64,000 nucleotides of DNA, taken from contig NZ_JAAEJX010000008.1 in the NCBI RefSeq assembly GCF_036858155.1, forward strand, positions 8,241-72,240, read 5' to 3'. This DNA comes from Liberibacter brunswickensis. Lineage in GTDB: Bacteria; Pseudomonadota; Alphaproteobacteria; Rhizobiales; Rhizobiaceae. The notes beneath the pieces are model-generated. The model was not told the DNA's origin and did no database searches. It worked only from the letters and a program-made list of their open reading frames with translations. The translations under genes were made by a program, and so were the position numbers. This document shows, in pieces, positions 46,936 through 56,168 of the stretch; positions within the stretch are counted from its first letter, which is position 1, and every line of letters begins with the position of its first letter.

Positions 46936-48465
46936 TCAGTTAAAATATTTTAAAAAAACTTCTATTTCATTGATTAGATTATTACGAATATCATCAGTTA
47001 AGACTTTTTGTTCTCTAATATTTCCTAGGATATCTTTAGATGAAACACGCATATGAGCTAAAAAATCCTTCTCAAATTTACCTATCTTAGATACCTCAAC
47101 TTCATCAAGGTATCCATTTATAGCAGCAAATATCATAACCACTTGTTCCTCCATTGATAATGGGGAAAACTGCGGTTGTTTTAAAATCTCCGTTAGCTTT
47201 TCACCTTTACTCAAAAATTTTTGGGTAGAAATATCAAGATCAGAAGCAAACTTTGCAAAAGATAATATTTCACGATATTGAGCTAAATTTCCTTTTACAG
47301 AACCTGATACCTGCTTCATAGCCTTAACTTGAGCAGCAGATCCAACACGAGAAACAGATAATCCAATATTAATAGCTGGACGAATTCCACGGTAGAAAAG
47401 TTCTGTTTCTAGAAAAATCTGCCCATCTGTAATGGAAATAACATTAGTTGGAATATAAGCAGAAACATCATTAACCTGCGTTTCTATAACAGGTAGTGCT
47501 GTAAGAGATCCTGCTCCCAATGCATCCGACATCTTTGCAGCTCTTTCTAATAAACGAGAATGCAAATAAAAAACATCACCTGGATAAGCTTCTCTGCCAG
47601 GAGGACGGCGCAATAAAAGAGATATCTGACGATACGCAATTGCATGCTTATGCAAATCATCATATGCAACCAAAGCATGTCTTCCATTGTCACGGAAATA
47701 TTCACCCATAGCACATCCTGTAAAAGGTGCTAAAAGCTGCATTGGAGCAGGATCAGAAGCAGAAGCCACAACTACAATAGAATAACTTAACGCACCTCTT
47801 TCTTCCAATTCTTTAACAAATCGAGCGACTGAAGAGCATTTCTGACCAATAGCTACATAAATACAGTATATTTTATCTTTATCTGATCCATTTTCATGCG
47901 CATACTTCTGATTTAAAAAAGTATCTAAAATAATCGATGTTTTTCCAGTTTTTCGGTCACCAATTATTAATTCACGCTGACCACGGCCTATAGGAATAAG
48001 TGCATCAATTGTTTTAATACCTGTTGATAAAGGTTCACAAACAGACTGACGTTGTATAATTCCTGGTGAATCTATTTCAACACAAGATCTTTGACTACAC
48101 TTAATCGAGCCTTTACCATCAATAGGATTACCAAGAGCATCTACAACACGCCCTAATAATTCAAAACCAACTGGCACATCAACAACACGACCTGTACGCT
48201 TTACAATATCTCCTTCTGAAATTTCTTTACAAGAACCAAGAATGACAACACTTACATTATCGAATTCCAAATTGAGTGTCAGACCATAAATTCCATTGGG
48301 AAACTGAACCATTTCTCCGGCTTTGATATTATCAAGGCCATAAACACGCGCAATACCATCTCCAATAGAAAGTACACGCCCTATCTCAGAAAATTCAGAA
48401 ACATCCTTAAAATCTTTAATTCTTTTTCTTAAAATATCAGAAATTTCTGCAGCATGGATATCCAT
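46936..48465 (-). CDS. atpA: F1F0 ATP synthase subunit alpha
   Basis: Non-catalytic nucleotide-binding subunit. Walker A GDRKTGKT at 169-176, the arginine finger region SVSRVGSAAQ, and PGREAYPGDVFYLHSRLLER are present. 509 residues. Its ATG overlaps the atpH stop codon by one base (TAATG), which indicates translational coupling. Confidence 0.98.
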   Translation of the reverse strand: MDIHAAEISDILRKRIKDFKDVSEFSEIGRVLSIGDGIARVYGLDNIKAGEMVQFPNGIYGLTLNLEFDNVSVVILGSCKEISEGDIVKRTGRVVDVPVGFELLGRVVDALGNPIDGKGSIKCSQRSCVEIDSPGIIQRQSVCEPLSTGIKTIDALIPIGRGQRELIIGDRKTGKTSIILDTFLNQKYAHENGSDKDKIYCIYVAIGQKCSSVARFVKELEERGALSYSIVVVASASDPAPMQLLAPFTGCAMGEYFRDNGRHALVAYDDLHKHAIAYRQISLLLRRPPGREAYPGDVFYLHSRLLERAAKMSDALGAGSLTALPVIETQVNDVSAYIPTNVISITDGQIFLETELFYRGIRPAINIGLSVSRVGSAAQVKAMKQVSGSVKGNLAQYREILSFAKFASDLDISTQKFLSKGEKLTEILKQPQFSPLSMEEQVVMIFAAINGYLDEVEVSKIGKFEKDFLAHMRVSSKDILGNIREQKVLTDDIRNNLINEIEVFLKYFN

Positions 48466-49028
48466 TAATCGACCTCTTTTAATATAAAACCAAGATTCAA
48501 TAATTTCGTACGCAAAGATGCGTCAATTTGATGAGAACCAATCTCCACAATAAAACCACCAATAAGCGCCGAATCCTCTATTATATCCAGTATAATACTT
48601 TTACCAACCTTCTTCTCTAAACATTCTATTAGCTCATTCTTCTGATGCAACGATAAACTACTGAACGTCCTAATAGAAGCCACAATTTGATTTCGATAAT
48701 ACATACAGACATCACGAAAAGACTTTACTATCATAGGTAAAATCGACAACCTTCCATTATAAACTAAAACCCGTAAAAAATTTTTTGTCATATCACAAAA
48801 ACTGGATTTTTTTACCAAATCATCTATAACCAAATACCGATCTTTCATAGAAAAAACTGGACTGTTAACAAAAAACCTGAAATCGGAAGATTCTACAATA
48901 AGCTTCTCCAAACGCGACAAATCATCTGAGACTATTTCTAGAATATTTTCTTCATTAGATACAACAAACAAAGAATGAGAATATCTACCAGAAACATCAT
49001 AAAAAAGATCAAACGAATGAGATAACAA
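48465..49028 (-). CDS. atpH: F1F0 ATP synthase subunit delta
   Basis: Peripheral stalk subunit and first gene of the F1 operon. 187 residues; the N-terminal helical domain (DVSGRYSHSLFVVSNEEN) and the C-terminal ALIGGFIVEIGSHQIDASLRTKL motif identify it. The F0 genes (a, b, b', c) are not in the window, as expected for Rhizobiales, where they form a separate cluster. A 367-bp spacer with an AT microsatellite lies upstream. Confidence 0.95.
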   Translation of the reverse strand: MLSHSFDLFYDVSGRYSHSLFVVSNEENILEIVSDDLSRLEKLIVESSDFRFFVNSPVFSMKDRYLVIDDLVKKSSFCDMTKNFLRVLVYNGRLSILPMIVKSFRDVCMYYRNQIVASIRTFSSLSLHQKNELIECLEKKVGKSIILDIIEDSALIGGFIVEIGSHQIDASLRTKLLNLGFILKEVD

Positions 49029-49395
49029 TTCTATAATCCCCTATAAAAAACAGGATTCAATAACTTAATAAATCTCAAGAAAAACAAACTTAAATAGAAC
49101 ATTTATAATAACGTCACAATTATAAAATACATAAAATTTAAAATAATAAGACAAAGTTATACTATACGCAATACAATAGATAGTTTATCTCATCTGAATT
49201 GTAGAATACATCAAATTTAAATATTCAAACCTCACTATTCATATAGCACATAAAATATAAAAATCTAGGATAAAATTTATGATCAAAAAAAATACGTAAT
49301 GCCAATATATATATATATATATATATATTATGTAATTAACATTTACGCATCTAAGTATCATACTTCTCAAATCATCATTCAATCTAATCCGAAAA
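49029..49395. other. spacer upstream of the F1 operon, with AT microsatellite
   Basis: Between the priA stop and the atpH start. It must hold the atpHAGDC promoter unless priA reads through. It carries the AT repeat at 49305-49328. Confidence 0.5.
49305..49328. repeat. dinucleotide repeat (AT)12
   Basis: Twelve uninterrupted AT units about 280 bp upstream of the atpH ATG. Such tracts vary in length by slippage and can extrude as cruciforms. Confidence 0.95.
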
Positions 49396-51591
49396 TTATA
49401 AAAAATTTTGTGGATCCATATCAAATTGCACCCGTAATGAATGAGTTTTTTTAGGGGCATTATCATACATATGTAAGAAAAAACTTTGTAAATTAGAATT
49501 ACGTTTTCCATGAATTAAAAGGCGAAAACGATAACGACCTCGCAACATAAATAATTGAGATTCAGCTGGGCCAAAAATCACAATGTCAGGCGATTTTGGA
49601 GCATTTTCTTTTAAATTATACGCATATTTCTCTACTTCTTGACATTTGTTTCCCGAAATAATAACAGAAGCTAGACGACCAAATGGAGGTAAACCAACTT
49701 CTTTTCTTGAACGAATTTCAGACGAATAAAAAGAATCCACATCTCCTGAAATCAGAGATTGTATAACTGGATGTGTAGGCTGATAAACCTGAATCAACCC
49801 CATGCTCTTGAGACCAAACCGACCAGCACGACCTGTAACCTGAGATAATAATTGAAAAGTTCTTTCAGAAGATCGCAAATCTGCATTAGCAAAACCGAGA
49901 TCACCATCAACTACTCCGACTAAAGACATACGCGGGAAATTATGACCTTTTGCAACAATTTGTGTACCAATAACAATATCAACTTTTCCTTTGGCAATTT
50001 CTTCTAACTGCAGCCGCAATTTCTTAACACCACCCTCTAGATCCGAAGATAGAATAGAAATCTTAGCTAAAGGAAAATAATCATGCACTTCCTCAGCAAT
50101 ACGCTCTACTCCAGGACCACAAGAGATCATCTTCCCAAATGAACCACAAACAGTACAGGATTGTGAATAGATCGTAAAATAACCGCATTGATGACAGTAT
50201 ATTTTTTTTTTATAACGATGTTCTACTAACCAAGATGAACAATGAGGACATTTGAGCTTATGACCACATACTTGACACAAAGTCAATGGCGCATATCCCC
50301 TACGATTTAAAAAAAGTAACGTTTGTTCATTCTTTTCTAAAGTATTCTTTATACTGTCTACCATTTCTAAAGAAAGAAATTTTCCTTTTGCTATTGACTG
50401 ATCTCTCATATCAATTACTCGCAAATGTGGCAAAGGACTGTTGCGATATCTTGTAGTTAAATGGAAAGAACGATAACGCCCACACATTCCATTAACCCGA
50501 CTCTCTATAGATGGAGTAGCTGAGACAAGAACAACAGGAAAAGATTCAATCTTTCCTCGAACAATAGACATATCACGAGCATTATACAGAACACCATCTT
50601 CCTGTTTATAAGAAACATCATGTTCTTCATCTATTACAATAAGACCTAATTTTTTAAATGGGAGGAATAAAGCAGACCTAACCCCAACCACTACAGATAT
50701 AGATCCTCTAGCTATTTGTCTCCAAATTTTTTCACGCATATTAACAGGAAGAGAAGAATGCCATTCGACAGGCTTGACACCAAAACGATTATAAAAACGA
50801 TCTAAAATAGCCGATGTAAGAGAAATCTCGGGCAACAAAATCAATATTTGCTTTCCTAAATGTAAAGAAGCAGCGACAATCTCTAAATAAACCTCTGTTT
50901 TTCCAGAACCTGTTATCCCACTGATAAGCGAAACAGAAAAACCCTTATCACATAGAGGGACAATCTTCTCAACCACCTCTTGTTGTTTCTCATCCAATCT
51001 AGGCGAAGACAAATGTAGATTTGGTGCGTCTACAATAGGAGGGATAACTTCAAAAATTTGTTTAATAACCCCTTGTCCCTTTAATCTATTGATAACATTA
51101 GAGGATACTTGAGCAACACGTATTAAATCTTTTATCCTCCATATTGAACCATCTTTTATTTCATTTAATACACGAAGACGCGCTTCCGTATTAATTCGAG
51201 GAAGAATCCCAGTAAATTGAATTTTTTCTTCCACTTTTTCTGTTTCCGAAAGAGAAGAAACAACCATACGAGCGACTAATCCTAATGAAGAACATGTATA
51301 TTTTGAAACCCATTTTATAAATTCACACATATGTCGTGACAATGGAGGACAGTCCAAAACATAGTCTATATGACGTAATTTACAATTATCAATCTCTTTC
51401 TCGTATCCTTGATTATACCATACTACTCCCAGAACAGTACGTGATCTGATAGGAACCCTTACAATAGCACCTAATTCTACATTCATTTCACATGGAGCCA
51501 AATAAGTATATGGGCCAGAAACCGATTGTAGAAGCAGCACAACAACACGATAATGCACTACTTCTCCTAAAGAGGATTCTGAAAACAACAA
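49396..51591 (-). CDS. priA: primosomal replication-restart helicase PriA
   Basis: Restarts stalled forks by loading DnaB. 731 residues: N-terminal 3'-DNA-binding domain (about 14-100), Walker A GITGSGKTE (225-233), DEEH-box in LGLIVIDEEHDVSYKQ, and eight cysteines in a zinc domain (LCQVCGHKLKCPHC, then YCHQCG and CTVCG) inserted in the second helicase lobe; SQVTGRAGR is motif VI. All catalytic parts are intact. It lies upstream of the F1 operon on the same strand. Confidence 0.95.
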   Translation of the reverse strand: MLFSESSLGEVVHYRVVVLLLQSVSGPYTYLAPCEMNVELGAIVRVPIRSRTVLGVVWYNQGYEKEIDNCKLRHIDYVLDCPPLSRHMCEFIKWVSKYTCSSLGLVARMVVSSLSETEKVEEKIQFTGILPRINTEARLRVLNEIKDGSIWRIKDLIRVAQVSSNVINRLKGQGVIKQIFEVIPPIVDAPNLHLSSPRLDEKQQEVVEKIVPLCDKGFSVSLISGITGSGKTEVYLEIVAASLHLGKQILILLPEISLTSAILDRFYNRFGVKPVEWHSSLPVNMREKIWRQIARGSISVVVGVRSALFLPFKKLGLIVIDEEHDVSYKQEDGVLYNARDMSIVRGKIESFPVVLVSATPSIESRVNGMCGRYRSFHLTTRYRNSPLPHLRVIDMRDQSIAKGKFLSLEMVDSIKNTLEKNEQTLLFLNRRGYAPLTLCQVCGHKLKCPHCSSWLVEHRYKKKIYCHQCGYFTIYSQSCTVCGSFGKMISCGPGVERIAEEVHDYFPLAKISILSSDLEGGVKKLRLQLEEIAKGKVDIVIGTQIVAKGHNFPRMSLVGVVDGDLGFANADLRSSERTFQLLSQVTGRAGRFGLKSMGLIQVYQPTHPVIQSLISGDVDSFYSSEIRSRKEVGLPPFGRLASVIISGNKCQEVEKYAYNLKENAPKSPDIVIFGPAESQLFMLRGRYRFRLLIHGKRNSNLQSFFLHMYDNAPKKTHSLRVQFDMDPQNFL

Positions 51592-52089
51592 CTCTTAATC
51601 TCCCATAATTCAACTTAGATAGCCTTGTTTTATAACAAAATAAACAATAACTTTTTAGTATTTAAGTCAAATAATCAGATATATTACCAATATAATGATT
51701 TATATTCCAAGGACTGGAATTCAATAATGTAAATCTACAATTTTGATAATAAATACAAAAATAATAGAATTATAACATTATCAAATATATCACGATTTTT
51801 AAATTATCTTAATAAAATGATGGTCAAAAAACCTTTTAATAAATAATTTAACTATATTAAATATAAATTTATAGGAATTTAGTTATAAATTTCGTTAATT
51901 ATATATTAATATTTTTTAAATTTAAACAATAAAAACTACAATATACCTTATAGTACAAGACTGTTCCTAAACAAATCATGCCATTAAAGTATGATAATAA
52001 TTTATATCAACAAACTAATACTGATTTATGAAAAATATTATTTTATGCTTATAACTCAAATATTATAACATATTATCAAAAAAACATAA
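51592..52089. other. AT-rich spacer, nothing recognised
   Basis: About 500 bp between rirA and priA. Only a small hairpin ATTCCA-AGGAC-TGGAAT near 51707-51723 stands out. Confidence 0.45.
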
Positions 52090-52524
52090 CTAACTTGCGT
52101 TAAGAGTTTTTTTAAAATTAGAACTATCGCGCACAAGACATTCAATAGAGTATTGAGATAATACACCAAAAAAAGCATTAAGAGCTTCTTCAAATACATC
52201 ACTCAACTCACAACTGCCAACCAAAGGACAATCAATCTTACGATCTTCAAAACATTCTGCTATACAGAAAGATTCTTCCGTCGCCTGCACTACATCTAAA
52301 AGAGTAATTTGATCTGCCGGCCGACAAAGAAGTACCCCGCCATTTCGTCCTCTAACAGTATCAATTATCCCCGCTTTTACAAGAGGCTGTAAAACCTTAA
52401 ATAAAAAGAGCTCGGATATACCACAAGATTCAGCAATCTGCGATATCCGATTAGGACGATCACTATGAACGGCACAGTACATCAAAATACGTACCCCATA
52501 ATCAGTTCTCTTTGTCAGATGCAT
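52090..52524 (-). CDS. rirA: Rrf2-family iron-responsive regulator RirA
   Basis: A 144-residue winged-helix regulator. DNA-binding part: MHLTKRTDYGVRILMYCA and SELFLFKVLQPLVKAGIIDT; wing TVRGRNGGVLLCRP. The three cysteines expected to hold its iron-sulphur cluster are present at C91, C99 and C105 (AECFEDRKIDCPLVGSC), the RirA spacing, and distinguish it from IscR and NsrR. In rhizobia RirA with a cluster represses iron uptake genes when iron is plentiful. Targets are not visible in this window. Confidence 0.9.
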   Translation of the reverse strand: MHLTKRTDYGVRILMYCAVHSDRPNRISQIAESCGISELFLFKVLQPLVKAGIIDTVRGRNGGVLLCRPADQITLLDVVQATEESFCIAECFEDRKIDCPLVGSCELSDVFEEALNAFFGVLSQYSIECLVRDSSNFKKTLNAS

Positions 52525-52589
52525 TCCATTGCCCTTTATAAATAAGAATCAAAATATCAATATTGAAAGTAATATAATTTATATGTTTC

Positions 52590-52630
52590 AAAAAATACGA
52601 AGAAAGGACGACATCGTCCTTTCTTCGTTA
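52590..52630 (-). terminator. strong Rho-independent terminator of the hsp20 gene
   Basis: Perfect 15-bp stem: ACGAAGAAAGGACGA (52597-52611) and TCGTCCTTTCTTCGT (52614-52628), followed on the minus strand by a T-run at 52595-52590. It starts about 32 bp after the hsp20 stop codon. Confidence 0.92.
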
Positions 52631-52661
52631 TCTATTCAAACTAAACTAAATTAATATAAAA

Positions 52662-53138
52662 TCATGCAGCTACGTCTTGTTTTTTACCTTCTATCATTTT
52701 TGCAGATTCTTTTTTTGAAGACTTTGAAATCTCAATACGACGTGGCTTCATCTTTTCTGGAATACTACGCAATAACTCTAAATATAAGAGTCCATTCTCT
52801 AAAGACGCAGAAACTACTTCTACGAAATCTGCAAGCTGAAAACGGCGTTCAAAAGCACGTTTTGCTATACCACGATGTAAATATTCCACTTCGTCTTTTT
52901 CTTCCGACTTCTTCTCTCCTCTAACCATCAAAATACCAGAATCAACCTCTATTGTGAGATCAGAATAATCAAATCCAGCTACAGCGACCGTTATTCTATA
53001 CGTATTCTCACCAACACGCTCTATATCGTAAGGGGGATAAGCAGAAGACTGGCCAGGAGATCCTAAACCATCTAGCATCGAAAGAACAGTGTCATATCCA
53101 ACTGCAGAATTATAAATACGGGAAACATCTAAACGCAT
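52662..53138 (-). CDS. ibpA: small heat-shock protein, Hsp20/IbpA family
   Basis: A 158-residue ATP-independent chaperone that holds unfolding proteins. The alpha-crystallin domain spans about residues 38-130 (YRITVAVAGFDYSDLTIEVD, LMVRGEKK, LHRGIAKRAFERRFQL, and A-SLENGLLYLEL in place of A-x-x-x-NGVL). A near-ideal AGGAGG lies 5 nt before the ATG. A promoter with a CTTGAAA -35 lies upstream, and a strong terminator follows, so it is a single-gene unit likely under RpoH. A ROSE-type RNA thermometer, known upstream of rhizobial hsp20 genes, is possible in the 5' leader but was not modelled. Confidence 0.94.
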   Translation of the reverse strand: MRLDVSRIYNSAVGYDTVLSMLDGLGSPGQSSAYPPYDIERVGENTYRITVAVAGFDYSDLTIEVDSGILMVRGEKKSEEKDEVEYLHRGIAKRAFERRFQLADFVEVVSASLENGLLYLELLRSIPEKMKPRRIEISKSSKKESAKMIEGKKQDVAA

Positions 53139-53239
53139 AACGTCCTCCTTATGAAGCGACTATGTTATTAAAATCACCCTATCCTTAATAAAATAACTAA
53201 GAATAAGAGACGTAGATCCTATAAGGCATCTACAAACTT

Positions 53240-53269
53240 AATATAATAACGATGCAAAAAAATTTCAAG
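53240..53269 (-). promoter_or_regulatory. candidate promoter of the hsp20 gene
   Basis: On the minus strand CTTGAAA, then a 17-nt spacer from TTGAAA to TATATT. The CTTGAAA element matches the RpoH -35 of alphaproteobacteria, and the same bases also fit sigma-70. It lies about 100 nt before the ATG. Confidence 0.6.
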
Positions 53270-53384
53270 ATATCACACAAATTAGAAAAGAATAAATCTA
53301 CACTTATTCAAGAATCAATATAAACAATATATTATATTAACACTATAGAAATATGTCTTTTTAATAATTCTAAAAAATTATATT

Positions 53385-54602
53385 TTAGACCACATTAAAA
53401 TGATCAACAATCAAACTGCATATTTTATCTGCTATTTCCGACTTTAATAACTCAGGCCAATCTTCTATTTTATCTGGGAAGACAATACTTACTTTATTGT
53501 GCTCTTTTCCTATAAAACTGGTTTCAGGCAAAATATAATTTGATACAATCAAGTCGGCTCCTTTATGTAATAGCTTTTCCCTAGCATTATCCACAAGACA
53601 TTGTGTCTCAGCAGAAAATCCTACTACAAAAGACGGACGCAGTTTATGATGTCCTATAATTTTTAGTATATCGGGATTCTCTTTAAACTCTATTCTTATA
53701 GTATCCCCCATATCTTTCCGTTTTATTTTTTCATCTGCAATCTCAGAAAATCTCCAATCTGATACTGCAGCTACCATAACCGCTATATCTACAGGTAACG
53801 TTTTCAAAACCTCTTGTAACATATCATCTGCACGCTCAACATGAATGGTTGTAACACCTGGAGGATCAACAATAGAAACAGGGCCTGATATCAATATTAC
53901 TTCAGCCCCAAAACGTGCAAGAGATTCGGCAATTGCATGACCTTGTCGACCAGAAGAACGATTTGTAATATAGCGCATGGGATCTAATGGCTCACACGTT
54001 GGCCCAGAAGTTACTACAGCTCGCTTGTCCTTCAAAAAAAGTTTTTTATCCCTAGATAACAACAATGTTATATTTTTTATAATATCACGAGGTTCAGACA
54101 TCCTTCCTAGTCCAGATCCATTGTTTTCAGCCATTGCACCGATCTCAGGGCCTATAAAATAATATCCATCATTTTTTAAAACCTCAACATTACGTCTTGT
54201 AACCGACTTATCCCACATCATAAAATTCATAGCAGGAGCAAAAATAACAGGTTGATCTCCTCTCGCCAACAAAATAGCAGATGCCATATCACATACCATT
54301 CCATGTGCTACACGAGCAATAAAATTAGCAGATGCAGGCGCTACTACAAATATATCACAATTGTTTGCTACTTTAATATGATTGTTGTCATGTTCATTTT
54401 CATAAGAAAATAAATCCATGAAGACATGACTGTTAGATAAAGAACTTACCATCAATGGAGTTATAAATTTTTTTGCTGAATCAGTCATAACAGGGATGAC
54501 AAGAGCACCCCTTTCCTGCAATCGACGAATGAGTTCTAAACTTTTATAAATTGCAATGCTTCCACACATAATTAAAACAATTCGTTTACCCAAAATATTC
54601 AT
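53385..54602 (-). CDS. coaBC: bifunctional phosphopantothenoylcysteine decarboxylase / phosphopantothenate-cysteine ligase
   Basis: Two steps of coenzyme A synthesis in one protein of 405 residues. The flavin-dependent CoaC domain is N-terminal (MCGSIAIYKSLELIRRL, PAMNFMMW and the substrate-binding Asn/Met/Cys-type clamp region), and the CoaB domain starts near residue 190 (AVVTSGPTCEPLDPMRYITN, NRSSGRQG and KIKRKD). It begins 9 nt after ubiB. The operon ubiE-ubiB-coaBC is the one usual in Rhizobiales. Confidence 0.95.
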   Translation of the reverse strand: MNILGKRIVLIMCGSIAIYKSLELIRRLQERGALVIPVMTDSAKKFITPLMVSSLSNSHVFMDLFSYENEHDNNHIKVANNCDIFVVAPASANFIARVAHGMVCDMASAILLARGDQPVIFAPAMNFMMWDKSVTRRNVEVLKNDGYYFIGPEIGAMAENNGSGLGRMSEPRDIIKNITLLLSRDKKLFLKDKRAVVTSGPTCEPLDPMRYITNRSSGRQGHAIAESLARFGAEVILISGPVSIVDPPGVTTIHVERADDMLQEVLKTLPVDIAVMVAAVSDWRFSEIADEKIKRKDMGDTIRIEFKENPDILKIIGHHKLRPSFVVGFSAETQCLVDNAREKLLHKGADLIVSNYILPETSFIGKEHNKVSIVFPDKIEDWPELLKSEIADKICSLIVDHFNVV

Positions 54603-54611
54603 AGATAAACC

Positions 54612-56168
54612 TTATAGAATAGTAGCAATAATATAAAGAAGAGCCCCTAGAGTAATCCATAAAATTAATTTTTCTAAAAGATAATATCTATAATGGGGAA
54701 ATTCTTTTTTTGAAGAATTAAGAAAAATATTTTTTTCTGAAGATTCTAACAATAATTTATAAATATTTTCTACTGGAGCAGAAAATTGAGGCACAGACTG
54801 CACAAGACGAAAAGCAGTTTTAAGGCCATCTTGAAAATCATTCATATAACGTTTAGGGCCAATATTATCACGAATCCATTCTTCAACAATAGGCTCAGAT
54901 GATGTCCACATATTGAAATCCGGATTCAGCATACGGGCTACCCCCTCTACAACAACCATAGTTTTTTGAAGCATGACTAATTCTGGACGAGTCATCATAT
55001 CAAATAGTTCTGTTATCTCAAAGAGCATGGTTAATAATTTACCCATAGAAATAGTATCAGATGATTGCCCATGAATTGGCTCACCTATAGCTCGTATAGC
55101 CTGCGCAAAAGAAGAAGGATTATGATGACGTGGGACATAACCTGCTTCAAAATGAACATCTGCAACACGCTGATAATCACGAGAAATAAAACCATATAAT
55201 ATCTCAGCAAGAAAACGACGTTCCCTCTTGCTTAATCTACCTGTAATTCCCATATCCACAGCTACAATACACTCATTTGAATCAACAAATAAGTTTCCAG
55301 GATGTAAATCTGCATGAAAAAAACCGTCACGCAATGTATGCAATAAAAACGATTGTACAAGGACGACAGACAAACGCTCTAAATCATATCCATTAGCACG
55401 CAATTTCCCCGTATCAGATATCTTTATTCCATCAATCCATTCCATAGTAACGACATCACGTTCCGTCCTATTCCAATAGATTTTTGGAACTCGGAACCCT
55501 TGATCTTTAGCTATATTATCAGACATTTCAGAAAAAGCTGCAGCTTCAAGTCGCAAATCCATCTCCATTTTCGTTACTTGCTCCAAGGTACGTACCACCG
55601 CCGAAAGACATAATCTACGCATCGAAGGAAATAACTTTTCTTGTATACGTGCAATAAAATACATCACTTGTATATCACGAAAAAAACGCTTTCTTATACC
55701 AGGACGTATAACTTTTACAGCTACTTTTCGACGTCCATTGATATCATGGATAATTGCTGGATGAACTTGTGCAATAGAAGCAGCTGCGACAGGATCACGG
55801 AATTCACAGTACAATGTTTCAATTGGTGATTTCAAAGCTATAGAGACCAACGATTTAGCCTTAGTTGTAGAAAAAAAATCCATCTTATCCTGCAAAAGAG
55901 CAAGATCTTCAGATACTTTCTTCCCAATCAGATCTGGTCTCGTTGCCAAAAACTGACCCATTTTGACATATGAAGGACCAAGACGCTCCATAGCACGTGC
56001 TAAACGATCACTTCTCTGACATTTTTTAATATTTCGAGACACAAATAAAGATGTTATTTTCTTGCCCAAGACAACAATAGCAGGCAATTGTTCAGAAGGT
56101 AAAGATGCAATCACCCCTTCTCGTATCATTATCCAACTTACACGGAAAAATTCATAATATTTCCTCAA
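54612..56168 (-). CDS. ubiB: UbiB-family (ABC1/ADCK) atypical kinase for ubiquinone synthesis
   Basis: Membrane-bound kinase-like protein needed for ubiquinone synthesis. It has the KxGQ-type segment (YVKMGQFLATRPDL), AASIAQVHPA in place of the glycine-rich loop, KVIRPGIRKRF, HADLHPGNLF catalytic loop and VDMGITG. Two C-terminal membrane helices end the protein. I chose TTG at 56168: it overlaps the ubiE stop as TTGA and sits 6 nt after AAGGAG. ATG at 56198 is in frame but has no good ribosome site and would overlap ubiE by 34 nt. Confidence 0.93.
   Translation of the reverse strand: MRKYYEFFRVSWIMIREGVIASLPSEQLPAIVVLGKKITSLFVSRNIKKCQRSDRLARAMERLGPSYVKMGQFLATRPDLIGKKVSEDLALLQDKMDFFSTTKAKSLVSIALKSPIETLYCEFRDPVAAASIAQVHPAIIHDINGRRKVAVKVIRPGIRKRFFRDIQVMYFIARIQEKLFPSMRRLCLSAVVRTLEQVTKMEMDLRLEAAAFSEMSDNIAKDQGFRVPKIYWNRTERDVVTMEWIDGIKISDTGKLRANGYDLERLSVVLVQSFLLHTLRDGFFHADLHPGNLFVDSNECIVAVDMGITGRLSKRERRFLAEILYGFISRDYQRVADVHFEAGYVPRHHNPSSFAQAIRAIGEPIHGQSSDTISMGKLLTMLFEITELFDMMTRPELVMLQKTMVVVEGVARMLNPDFNMWTSSEPIVEEWIRDNIGPKRYMNDFQDGLKTAFRLVQSVPQFSAPVENIYKLLLESSEKNIFLNSSKKEFPHYRYYLLEKLILWITLGALLYIIATIL

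Noticed and set aside
49239..49511. 90-codon frame spanning the AT microsatellite
   Set aside because: It is built from the AT repeat (alternating Ile/Tyr) and the reverse of priA codons; not a real protein.
52090..52524. IscR identity for the Rrf2 protein
   Set aside because: Cysteine spacing C91-x7-C99-x5-C105 and overall residues fit RirA; there is no isc or suf operon beside it.
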